DNA of 64,000 bases from Gemmatimonadota bacterium (GTDB lineage Bacteria > Gemmatimonadota > Gemmatimonadetes > Gemmatimonadales > Gemmatimonadaceae). Shown here in pieces: positions 37,665-46,372 of this stretch. Location: NCBI GenBank assembly GCA_016871895.1, contig VHBO01000002.1, forward strand, positions 124,001 through 188,000, in the 5' to 3' direction. The translations under genes were made by a program, and so were the position numbers. Every line of letters begins with the position of its first letter. The first letter of the stretch is position 1. The notes below the pieces were generated by a model that saw only the letters and a list, made by a program, of their open reading frames with translations, had not been told where the DNA came from and searched no databases.

Positions 37665-40600
37665 GGCACCGTCGTCGCAGCACGGAACCGCTGCTGCGCC
37701 GCCTCGAACTCCGTCTGCAGCTGCACGAGCCGCTGCTTCGCGTCGTTCCCGACCGCCTGATCGGCCTGCATCATCGCGCCGTAGAGGTATTGGATCTGCG
37801 CCGCGAGCCCCGGCCGGCCATACCGCCAGGGCTGGGATTGGATCGTCTCCCGTACCGCGCCGACCGCCGCCTGCTGCGACCCGGTGGCGCCACGGAAGAC
37901 CGTCTCGACCTCGCCGCTCAAGCGGTTCATCTCGCTCACGAGGTCGCGCACCGCGAGGTTGTGCGTGAGCAGCGCCTGCAGATCCGCGATACTCACCCCG
38001 TCGGCGATCACGCGCGGGTCAGGCTCCACCACGAGCGGCACGGTGGCACTCCAGCTGCCGCTCGTGAGGCGCACCTGATACCGACCCGGCACGATCACGG
38101 GACCGTTGCGGCCGCTGCGCGCGGGGTTCGCGTCCCAGGGGCCGGCGAGGGTGAGGTCCCAGATGAACCGATTGTGCCCCGCCGTCGCGGGGAGCCGCGG
38201 TGTGCCGATCCGCTCCCACATCGGGGCACGCATCGACGGCTCGGCGGGCGTCACGCGCTGCTCCCCTGCGGCGAGGCTCGAGAAGCGGCGGATCACCGCG
38301 CCGGTGCCGTTGAGCACCTCGAGCGTCACCTCGCCGGCGGGCGCCGACGCGAAGACGTAGTCGATGACCGCGCCGGCAGGCGGGTACTCTGGGTCGGTCG
38401 TGCTCGCGCGGGCGCTTTCGAGCCCGCCGAAGCCGGCGCGGTACCGATGCCGATACGCGGTCCGCGGGGTGAGGAGCACCGCCGGTGTCGTCGCCGCGGC
38501 CACGGCCTGCGCCTGATGGAGCGGCGTGATGTCGTGCAGGATCCAGAAGGCGCGGCCCTGCGTCGAGATCACGAGGTCCTTCCGGTGTACCTTCAGATCG
38601 GTGATCGGCGTGTTCGGGAGGTTCAGCTGCAGCGACTGCCACCGCGCGCCGTCGTCGAACGACACGTAGATGCCGAACTCGGTGCCCGCGTAGAGCAGGC
38701 CGGGCCGGTCGGGGTCCTCGCGCACCACGCGCACCGGCTCGTCCGCGGGGATCCCATTGCGCCCGTCCGTCAGCCGCTTCCAGGTCGCACCGTAGTCGTC
38801 GGTCTTGTAGATGTACGGCTGATGGTCGCCGAGCAGATAGCGGAGGACGCTGTAGTACGCCGATCCCTTCCGGTGCGGCGAGGGCTCGATGTTCTGCACG
38901 CGTCCGCCGAGGGTGAGCCCCGGCGGGGTGATCGTCTTCCAGGTGCGGCCGTCGTCGCGCGTCACGGCGAAGGGGCCGTCGTTTGCCCCAGTCCAGATCA
39001 CGCCCCGCTCGAGCGGAGATTCGCGGATGGCATAGAGCGTGGAGAAGAACTCCTCGCCCGTGTTGTCGACGGTGATCGGGCCGCCCGAGTAGACCGCGCG
39101 CTTGTCGGGCGGGTTCCAAGTGAGGTCAGGGGAGATCGCCTCCCAGGTGCGCCCCTCGTCCCGCGTCCGATGCACCACCTGCGAGCCGTAGTAGAGCACC
39201 CCCGGGTCGTGCGGCGAGACCTCCATCGGCGAGACGCGCTGGAAGCGGTACTGCATATCTTGCGTGGCGTTGCCATAGAGCGACTGCGCGCCCACCCAGT
39301 ACTGCCATTCCTGACCGGTGCGGAGCGACATCCGCGAGAACTGCCCCTTGCAGGAGCCGTAGACGGTGTCGGGCTGCGTCGGATGCGGCATGATCGGGCC
39401 CGTCTCGCACCCCGGACCGGTCCGCCACCCCTGCACGGGATCGTCGAGGCCACCCGACTCTACCGGTAGCGACGGGACGATCAGCGTGGAGTTGTCCTGC
39501 TGCGCGCCGTACAGGCGATACGGGAACTGATCGTCCACGTAGACCTGATAGATCTCCGCCGTCGGCTGGTTGTACTGCGTGCTCCAGGTGCGACCGCCAT
39601 TCAGCGAGACGTTCGCGCCGCCGTCGTTCGACTGGATCATCACCTGCGGATTGGCGGGATGGATCCAGAGGTCGTGATTGTCGCCGTGCGGAGTGGCGAA
39701 GCTGCGCCAGGTGCGGCCGCCGTCGACGCTCTTGAAGTACCCCTCGGCGCCCGCGTATACCACGTCGGCGTTCGACGGGTCGGCGGTGATCGTCGTGTAG
39801 TAGAAGGAGCGCGTCGAAAGCTGCGGGTTGTCGGAGACGCGGGTGAAGCTCCGTCCCGCGTCGTCGGAGCGGTAGAGCCCCATCCCCGGCTTCGCCTCGA
39901 TCAAGACGTACACGCGGTCGGGCATCGCGCGGCTGACGGCGATGTTCGCCTTGCCGACGAGGCCGGTGGGGAGGCCGCCGCCGAGCTTCGCCCAGGTGGT
40001 GCCGCCGTCGATGCTCTTGTAGATGCCGCCTTCCATCGCGCCGGAGATGATCGTCCACGGCTTCCGCTCCGCGCGCCACATCGCGGCGTAGAGGATGTCG
40101 GGGTTGGTCGGATGGAACTCGATGTCGACCGCGCCGGTCGAGTCGCTGACATACAGCACGCGTTGCCACGAGGCGCCGCCGTCCGTCGTGCGATAGACAC
40201 CGCGGGCGTTCGTCGGACGGAAGGGGTCACCGATCGCCGCGACGAAGACGGTGTTCGGGTTCGTGGGGTGGATCTCGACGCCGCCGATGTTCCCAACGTC
40301 GCGGAGCCCGACCGGCGTCCAGCGCCGGCCGGCATCCGTCGACTTCCAGACGCCCTTGCCGATCGAGACGTTCGAGCGGAGCCCGTCGGAGCCGGTGCCG
40401 ACGTACAGGATGTTCGGGTCGCTCGCGGCGACGTCGATGTCACCCATCGATCCCACCGTGATCTGGCCGTCGCTGACGTTCTGCCAGGTGGCGCCCGCGT
40501 CGGTCGTCTTCCAGACGCCGCCGCCCGTCGAGCCGAAGTAGAAGGTGAACGGATCCTGTTCGACGCCGGTCACCGTCGTGACGCGTCCCCCGCGCGCGGG

Positions 40601-40795
40601 GCCGACCATCCGCCAACGGAGCGCGGCGAAGGTCGCAGGCGGCACGGCCGCCGCGGTCGGCGTCGCGGTGCTCGCCGAGGAGCTTGCCGAGGTACCAGCC
40701 GCCCGCCCTGAGCCGGTGCGCTGTGCGGGGAGCGCGGAGGTGAACGACGCGACGGCGAGGAGGGTGAGGCTCAGACGGCGGGCGGGGACGCGCAT
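37661..40795 (-). CDS. VPS10/sortilin-like BNR-repeat secreted protein
   Basis: Signal peptide; many DGGxTW/S-x-D-x-G-x-T-W Asp-box repeats (TTDAGATWQNVSDG, SIDGGTTWAKL, DDGRTWKTITPPG). Confidence 0.85.
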   Translation of the reverse strand: MRVPARRLSLTLLAVASFTSALPAQRTGSGRAAGTSASSSASTATPTAAAVPPATFAALRWRMVGPARGGRVTTVTGVEQDPFTFYFGSTGGGVWKTTDAGATWQNVSDGQITVGSMGDIDVAASDPNILYVGTGSDGLRSNVSIGKGVWKSTDAGRRWTPVGLRDVGNIGGVEIHPTNPNTVFVAAIGDPFRPTNARGVYRTTDGGASWQRVLYVSDSTGAVDIEFHPTNPDILYAAMWRAERKPWTIISGAMEGGIYKSIDGGTTWAKLGGGLPTGLVGKANIAVSRAMPDRVYVLIEAKPGMGLYRSDDAGRSFTRVSDNPQLSTRSFYYTTITADPSNADVVYAGAEGYFKSVDGGRTWRSFATPHGDNHDLWIHPANPQVMIQSNDGGANVSLNGGRTWSTQYNQPTAEIYQVYVDDQFPYRLYGAQQDNSTLIVPSLPVESGGLDDPVQGWRTGPGCETGPIMPHPTQPDTVYGSCKGQFSRMSLRTGQEWQYWVGAQSLYGNATQDMQYRFQRVSPMEVSPHDPGVLYYGSQVVHRTRDEGRTWEAISPDLTWNPPDKRAVYSGGPITVDNTGEEFFSTLYAIRESPLERGVIWTGANDGPFAVTRDDGRTWKTITPPGLTLGGRVQNIEPSPHRKGSAYYSVLRYLLGDHQPYIYKTDDYGATWKRLTDGRNGIPADEPVRVVREDPDRPGLLYAGTEFGIYVSFDDGARWQSLQLNLPNTPITDLKVHRKDLVISTQGRAFWILHDITPLHQAQAVAAATTPAVLLTPRTAYRHRYRAGFGGLESARASTTDPEYPPAGAVIDYVFASAPAGEVTLEVLNGTGAVIRRFSSLAAGEQRVTPAEPSMRAPMWERIGTPRLPATAGHNRFIWDLTLAGPWDANPARSGRNGPVIVPGRYQVRLTSGSWSATVPLVVEPDPRVIADGVSIADLQALLTHNLAVRDLVSEMNRLSGEVETVFRGATGSQQAAVGAVRETIQSQPWRYGRPGLAAQIQYLYGAMMQADQAVGNDAKQRLVQLQTEFEAAQQRFRAATTVP

Positions 40796-40835
40796 GGTCG
40801 GGCGGGGGAGAGGTGGAGGCCGAACGGTCCGGGAA

Positions 40836-40862
40836 AAACTACGCCCCGGCGAGCCGGGGCGT
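40836..40862 (-). terminator. Rho-independent-like terminator for mtgA
   Basis: On the minus strand: acgccccggc-tc-gccggggcgt followed by agtttttccc (plus strand 'gaaaaactacgccccggcgagccggggcgt'). Confidence 0.7.
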
Positions 40863-40914
40863 TCGGGGGATCACGTCCGTCCGGGGAAGACGGCGCGGGG
40901 TCTGGGCGGGCGTC

Positions 40915-41643
40915 TCACTCGCGCGGGGCGGCGTACCGCATCTTGTCGAGGATCATCGCGGCACGCGCGTTCGCGACGCCCCCCATCGGCGACCAGCGCC
41001 GCGGGCTCGGGAGGATCGCCGCAAGCCGCGCCGACTCCATCGGCGTCAACCGCTTCGCCGATTTCTTGAAATGCGTCCGTGCCGCCATCTCCGCGCCGAA
41101 GACGCCGTCGCCCCACTCCGCGAGGTTCAGGTAGAGGTCGAGGATCCGGTCCTTCGGGAGGCAGACCTCGAGCACCAGCGTCAGGTACGCCTCGTATCCC
41201 TTCCGCACGAACGACCGCCCCTCCCAGAGGAAGAGGTTCTTTGCCACCTGCTGCGTGATCGTCGAGGCACCGCGGAGCCGGCGTCCCCGCTTGGCGCGGT
41301 CGAGGGCGTTCTGGATCTCCTCGAGGTCGAAGCCGAAGTGCAGGTAGAAGCGGTCATCCTCCGCGGCCAGCACCGCGCGGCGCAGCGATGGGGCGATCGC
41401 GTCCCGCGCCACGGCGTCGCGCCGCGGATAGACGGGCCGCTTCCCCGCCACGAGGCGCTGCCCCGTCCGCCAGAGGATGATCGACGTCGTCGGCGGCTGG
41501 ATCAGGTTGAGCGGGAGGATCAGCACGAACGGCCCGATCAGCGCCACGAGGAGCGCGCGCACGAGCCAGCGCCGGACGCGGCGCCAGACGGAGCGCACGA
41601 CGCTCCGGGCCGCGACCGCGGAGAGGGCCTCGGCGACGGGCAT
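40915..41643 (-). CDS. mtgA: Monofunctional peptidoglycan glycosyltransferase (GT51)
   Basis: RRAVLAAEDDRFYLHFGFDLEEIQNALDRAKRGRRLRGASTITQQVAKNLFLWEGRSFVRKGYEAYLTLVLE. Confidence 0.93.
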   Translation of the reverse strand: MPVAEALSAVAARSVVRSVWRRVRRWLVRALLVALIGPFVLILPLNLIQPPTTSIILWRTGQRLVAGKRPVYPRRDAVARDAIAPSLRRAVLAAEDDRFYLHFGFDLEEIQNALDRAKRGRRLRGASTITQQVAKNLFLWEGRSFVRKGYEAYLTLVLEVCLPKDRILDLYLNLAEWGDGVFGAEMAARTHFKKSAKRLTPMESARLAAILPSPRRWSPMGGVANARAAMILDKMRYAAPRE

Positions 41644-41674
41644 CAACCGTGCAGGTGGAAGTCGAGCGCCCCGT

Positions 41675-43909
41675 TCACGGCTGGTGCGACAGCCACGCCG
41701 CCGGCACTGCCTGCCACGCGCCGCCCGCGGGCCGCACACGGAGCCGCAGCTCCGCGCCGCCGCCCGCTTGGAAGTAGCGCACCGTGATCGGGTGCGCTCC
41801 GGCCCGCAGCGCCACCATCCCCGTCCGCTCCTCGGTCCCGTGGAGGCCGTCGTTGTCGACGACCATCGTCTCGCCGATCCGCAACGTGCTCCCATCGTCC
41901 GAGGCGAGGCCGAATTCGTAGAGCGCATTCGATGGCACCGTGATCAGCCCCTCAAAGACGAGCGCGTACCCTTCGGCGCGCGCCTCCGACGGCCGACCGA
42001 TTGCCGCCGCCACGGTCGACCGGACCGGCCGCAGCGTGTCGAGCGGCGCCGTGGTGCGGAGCGACGCCTCGAGATAGTCGAGCCGGAGCCCCGGCACCGC
42101 GTCCGCGACCTCGACGGCGTCGCGGTAGCTCGTGCGCCGGAAGGTCGCCGCGCGCGGCGGGCTCGCAGCGCCCTCTGCGGTGAAGGCCCGCGCCGTCACG
42201 CGCACCCCCTCGGGGGTCACGTCGAGCCGGAGCGGTGCGGTGTACGCGGGGCTCGCCGCCGTGGGGTCGGTGCCGTCGAGCGTGTACCGGATGGTCGCCC
42301 CGGCGAGCGGCACCGTGAGAGGAACGGTCACCTTCGCATCGAGGGTGAGCGCGTCAGCTTCGAGCCCCACCGCGTGCGGGCGGCGGTATTGCACGCCGAG
42401 GCGGTCGAGCGTCCGCAGCGCGTGCGGCAGCCGGCCCTCGAAGCTCGCCCAGTCCCGAGCCGCCTTCGGTGACCAGGTCAACTCCGCGAGGGCGAGCGCG
42501 CGCGGGAACATCATATACTCGACCTGCGCCGGCGTCTTCAGGTATTCGGTCCAGAGATTTCCCTGGGCGCCGAGGATGTGCGTCGCCTGCGCCGCGGTGA
42601 GCGTGTCGGGGACCGGCTCGTAGCGGTAAACCTGATCGAGCGTCAGCAGCCCGCCGATTGCCAGGGGTTCGAAGCGGGCGTCGCCCTGGTAGTAGTCAAA
42701 GTACAGGTGCGAGGTGGGCGTCATCACCACGTCGTGTCCGCTCATCGCGGCCGCGATCCCACCGCTGATGCCGCGCCAGCTCATCACCGTCGCACCGGGC
42801 GCGAGCCCCCCCTCGAGGATCTCGTCCCACCCGATGAGTCGCCGGTCCCGCGCGGTGAGCCACCGGTCGATGCGGCGGATGAACCAGCTCTGGAGTTCGT
42901 GCGCGTCCTTCAGCCCCTCGGCCTTGATCAGGTTCTGCGCGAGCGGGCTCGCCTCCCAGCGGACCTTCGGTGCCTCGTCTCCGCCGATATGGATGAAGCG
43001 GCTCGGGAAGAGTGCGAGCACCTCGGTGAGCACGTCCTGCAGGAAGGTGAAGGTCGCCTCGCTCGGGCAGTAGATGTCGTCGGAGACCCCCCAGATCGTC
43101 ATCACCTCGAAGGGGCCCGGCGTGCAGGCCAGCTCCGGATACGCCGCGAGCGCCGCCACCGAGTGGCCCGGCATCTCGATCTCGGGAACGACGGTGATGT
43201 GCCGCGCCGCGGCGTAGGCCACGACGTCGCGGATCTCGTCCTGCGTGTAGAAGCCGCAGTGCGGCGTCCCGTCCCCGACGTAGGGGTCGAAGTTCTTGGC
43301 GAGGATCGTCTCGCGCCGGCAGCTCCCCACCTCGGTCAGCCGCGGGTACTTCTTGATCTCGATGCGCCACCCCTGGTCCTCGGTGAGGTGCCAGTGGAAG
43401 GTGTTGAGCTTGTAGAGCGCCATCAGGTCGAGTGTGCGCTTGATGAAGCTCACCGGCTGGAAGTGTCGGCCCACGTCGAGATGCAGGCCGCGCCAGCTGA
43501 AGCGTGGCGCATCGGCAATCGTCATCGCGGCGAGCACGGGGCGCCCGTCCGTGCGTGGGGCACCGTCCACGAGCTGCTGCAGCGTCTCGAGGCCGTACGC
43601 GCGTCCGGCGTCGCCGGAGTGTCGGAGGATCACACCGGTGGTCGCGATCGCGAGGCGGTACCCCTCCGGGTGGACGACGGTGGTCTCGCTCACCTGTCGG
43701 ATGCGGATCCCGGCGGCGCCAAGCTGCGCGACCGTCGCGGTGCGCAGGTCGGCGGGGAGCGGCGCGCGCGGGCTCCACGTCCCCGCTGCTGGCACGACCT
43801 CCGCCGGCATCGGGATGACGGGGATCGCCGAGGGCGAGGCGGTGGGGCCTTGGGCGACGAGTGCGACGGGGAGAGCGAGGGTCGCGAGAAGGAGGGCGGG
43901 GCGGGGCAT
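41675..43909 (-). CDS. Beta-N-acetylhexosaminidase (GH20) with C-terminal PA14-like region
   Basis: FSWRGLHLDVGRHFQPVSFIKRTLDLMALYKLNTFHWHLTEDQGWRIEIKKYPRLTEVG; HIGGDEAPKVRWEASP; C-terminal YEFGLASDDGSTLRIG. Confidence 0.93.
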   Translation of the reverse strand: MPRPALLLATLALPVALVAQGPTASPSAIPVIPMPAEVVPAAGTWSPRAPLPADLRTATVAQLGAAGIRIRQVSETTVVHPEGYRLAIATTGVILRHSGDAGRAYGLETLQQLVDGAPRTDGRPVLAAMTIADAPRFSWRGLHLDVGRHFQPVSFIKRTLDLMALYKLNTFHWHLTEDQGWRIEIKKYPRLTEVGSCRRETILAKNFDPYVGDGTPHCGFYTQDEIRDVVAYAAARHITVVPEIEMPGHSVAALAAYPELACTPGPFEVMTIWGVSDDIYCPSEATFTFLQDVLTEVLALFPSRFIHIGGDEAPKVRWEASPLAQNLIKAEGLKDAHELQSWFIRRIDRWLTARDRRLIGWDEILEGGLAPGATVMSWRGISGGIAAAMSGHDVVMTPTSHLYFDYYQGDARFEPLAIGGLLTLDQVYRYEPVPDTLTAAQATHILGAQGNLWTEYLKTPAQVEYMMFPRALALAELTWSPKAARDWASFEGRLPHALRTLDRLGVQYRRPHAVGLEADALTLDAKVTVPLTVPLAGATIRYTLDGTDPTAASPAYTAPLRLDVTPEGVRVTARAFTAEGAASPPRAATFRRTSYRDAVEVADAVPGLRLDYLEASLRTTAPLDTLRPVRSTVAAAIGRPSEARAEGYALVFEGLITVPSNALYEFGLASDDGSTLRIGETMVVDNDGLHGTEERTGMVALRAGAHPITVRYFQAGGGAELRLRVRPAGGAWQAVPAAWLSHQP

Positions 43910-43914
43910 CGGGC

Positions 43915-46206
43915 TCACTTCCCGCCGGGCTTGTACGTCCGCTCCGTGTGTCCCTCAAGCTGCCACGGATAGAAGTACACCTCACGCAGGTCGCCCTTCG
44001 TATACCGCTCGGCCTGGTCGTTGAAGTGCGTTGAGCTCGGCACGCTGTTGAGGCCGCCCGCGGTCACGGCCCGCGCGCGGAGGGTGTCGCCGAACTCCAC
44101 CACCGCTACGAAGCTGTTCCCGAGGGTGCCGTAGAGCTTCTTGGTGCCGGGCCAGGTGCGTGCGCCGAAGGCGGCGAGCGAACCCCAGCGCGATGAGGTG
44201 AAGCCGACCGGGAGACTCGGGCCGCTGTCGTTGAACGGCTGGACGATGTCGCCCGTGAGCCGCTGGAAGCGGTTGATCTCGCCCCACGGCGTCCGCCACG
44301 AACCGAAGTCGGCGGTGAGCTGCGTCACCACCGTGTCGAGCGCGGCGATGCGCATCGCCGGCTGGCTCTTCGTGGCCATAAACGCGAGGAGGTCGGATCC
44401 CTCCGCCTCGGGGTCGGCGCGGACGGCGGTCCAGAGCGCCTCGCCCGCGAGCACCGCGACCGTCGTCGCCACCGACGCGATGCCGGAGCGACGGTCCCAA
44501 GCGCGCAGCGTGTCGACCACCTCGCGCAGGCGCGCCTTCTCGGGTGCGGCCGCCGGCAGCCGGTCATACGCCTGCACGAACGCCGGCACCAGCGCATCGA
44601 ACGCGGTGAGGTGCGGATCGTACGCCGCGTCGATCAGCGACTGGAGTGTGAAGCCCTTTGTGCGCGAGAGCACCTCGATCGCGTGCACGCCGCGCGGGTT
44701 CTCGAGGTTGTAATCCATATACGCGGGGAACGCCGACCGCTTGGGGCTCTGCGCGCCGGCCGCGGTGTACGGCCAGTTGTTCGTGTTGTAGAGCCAGCCG
44801 CTCGCGGGGTCGATTACCAGCGGGCTCTCGTCCACACCGTGGACTGTCGTCCAGTCCGTCGCGGGGTCGCTCCCGTCCACCGGCCGCCGCCAGTCGAAGC
44901 GCGGGTCGCGCTTCGGCACGAAGTTGGCGTGGAAGTACGCGATATGCCCGTCAGCATCGGCGTAGATGGTGTTGTTCGACGAGTTGGTGTGCAGGTCCAT
45001 CACGGCGCGGAACGCCACGAGCGTCCGCGCCTTGGTGCGCGTGAACGACTGCGTGAGCGCCTTCACCGGCTCCTGCATCAGCTTGACGGTGATCCACTTC
45101 CCGTCGGCGGCGCGTACCACCGGACCGTGGTGGGTGCGGTAGATGGTGAAGGTGCGCGTCGCCATCCCGCTGTCGGTCTTGAACGGCACGTCGATCCGCT
45201 CGGCGATCACCGGGCGCTCCTCGGCGCCGTGCCGATACACGAAGCCCGAGTCCTTCGCGGTCACCGTCTCGGCGTACTCGTCGATCGCGTCCGCGCCGGA
45301 GGAGGTGTGCATCCACCCGGTGCGGTCGTTGAAGCCCTGATAGACGAAGAACTGGCCCCAGGTGACGGCGCCGTAAGCGTTGAGCCCCTCACCGCTCGTG
45401 ACCTGCAGCTCCTCGCGGAAGAAGAATGAGGTGTGCGGATTGATCAGCAGCAGTGCGTGCCCCGAGGCGCTGTTGGCCGGCGTGATGGCGAAGCCGTTCG
45501 AGCCGCTCGGCTCCTTGAGCTCGTATGGCGCCCAGACCGGGACGGTCCGGATGCCCGCGGCCGCGACCTGCGCGTCGGGCGCACGCCCCCTGCCCGGGCG
45601 CCGTGCCGGCCCCGCGCCGGCCGCGCCGGTCGTCGCCGGCTCCGCGGTGGCCGCCTCCGTATAGAACTTTTCGAGCTCACGCAGCGAGATCCCTTCGATG
45701 TCCCCGCCGATGCTCCCCTCGCTGAAGGTGAGCGCCATCCAGGGCTCGAAGCGCGTCAGCACACGCGGCTGCACCTCGGGATGCGTGAAGAGGTAGTAGT
45801 TGAGGCCGTCGGCCCAGGCGTCCATCAGGGCCTTGAGCCAGTCAGGGCTCGACGCATAGAGCGCCCGCATCGTGTCGGGGTGGATGAAGAGCTTCATCCG
45901 CAGGTCGCGCCAGATCGCCGATTCTCCCTCGGCCTCGGCGAGTCGCCCCTGACTGTTGAGGAAGTTCACCTCGATCCGATTGAAGTCGTCCTCGGCCTGC
46001 GCATACATCATCCCGAAGACCGCGTCGGCGTCGGTCGGGGCGGCGATGTGGGGGATCCCCCAGTCGTCGCGGGTGATGGTGACCGCGGCGGCGCGGCGTT
46101 CCCACCGCTCCCGGTCCTCGGCCGAGGGGCCGGAGCGGGCGCAGGCCGTCAGGGTGAGGGCGGCGAGGAGGAGGGCGAGGCGACGGGGGGCGGCGAATCG
46201 GGGCAT
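43915..46206 (-). CDS. Penicillin acylase family (Ntn-hydrolase) lipoprotein
   Basis: Lipobox LTLTACARS; VTITRDDWGIPHIAAPTDADAVFGMMYAQAEDDFNRIE; autoprocessing junction KEPSG/SNGFAI. Confidence 0.93.
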   Translation of the reverse strand: MPRFAAPRRLALLLAALTLTACARSGPSAEDRERWERRAAAVTITRDDWGIPHIAAPTDADAVFGMMYAQAEDDFNRIEVNFLNSQGRLAEAEGESAIWRDLRMKLFIHPDTMRALYASSPDWLKALMDAWADGLNYYLFTHPEVQPRVLTRFEPWMALTFSEGSIGGDIEGISLRELEKFYTEAATAEPATTGAAGAGPARRPGRGRAPDAQVAAAGIRTVPVWAPYELKEPSGSNGFAITPANSASGHALLLINPHTSFFFREELQVTSGEGLNAYGAVTWGQFFVYQGFNDRTGWMHTSSGADAIDEYAETVTAKDSGFVYRHGAEERPVIAERIDVPFKTDSGMATRTFTIYRTHHGPVVRAADGKWITVKLMQEPVKALTQSFTRTKARTLVAFRAVMDLHTNSSNNTIYADADGHIAYFHANFVPKRDPRFDWRRPVDGSDPATDWTTVHGVDESPLVIDPASGWLYNTNNWPYTAAGAQSPKRSAFPAYMDYNLENPRGVHAIEVLSRTKGFTLQSLIDAAYDPHLTAFDALVPAFVQAYDRLPAAAPEKARLREVVDTLRAWDRRSGIASVATTVAVLAGEALWTAVRADPEAEGSDLLAFMATKSQPAMRIAALDTVVTQLTADFGSWRTPWGEINRFQRLTGDIVQPFNDSGPSLPVGFTSSRWGSLAAFGARTWPGTKKLYGTLGNSFVAVVEFGDTLRARAVTAGGLNSVPSSTHFNDQAERYTKGDLREVYFYPWQLEGHTERTYKPGGK

Positions 46207-46372
46207 ACGGGCTCCGGGAGGGGCGGGGATCGACCGCCGGGAATGTAGCCCGCGCCGGCGGAGGAGGGTGGTGGGTGCTCCACCGCCGAGCTGGGTTCGA
46301 CGGGGCGTCGGGGCGCCCCTGCCGGCGACGCCGGGAGTTGCCCGCCGCCCTCCCACCTCCTATATCCCCAAC

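Noticed and set aside
37790-39469. 559-aa plus-strand ORF antisense to the sortilin-like protein
   Set aside because: No domain and artefactual composition; BNR repeats are clear on the minus strand.
42578-43972. 464-aa plus-strand ORF antisense to GH20 gene
   Set aside because: GH20 catalytic motifs on the minus strand are decisive.
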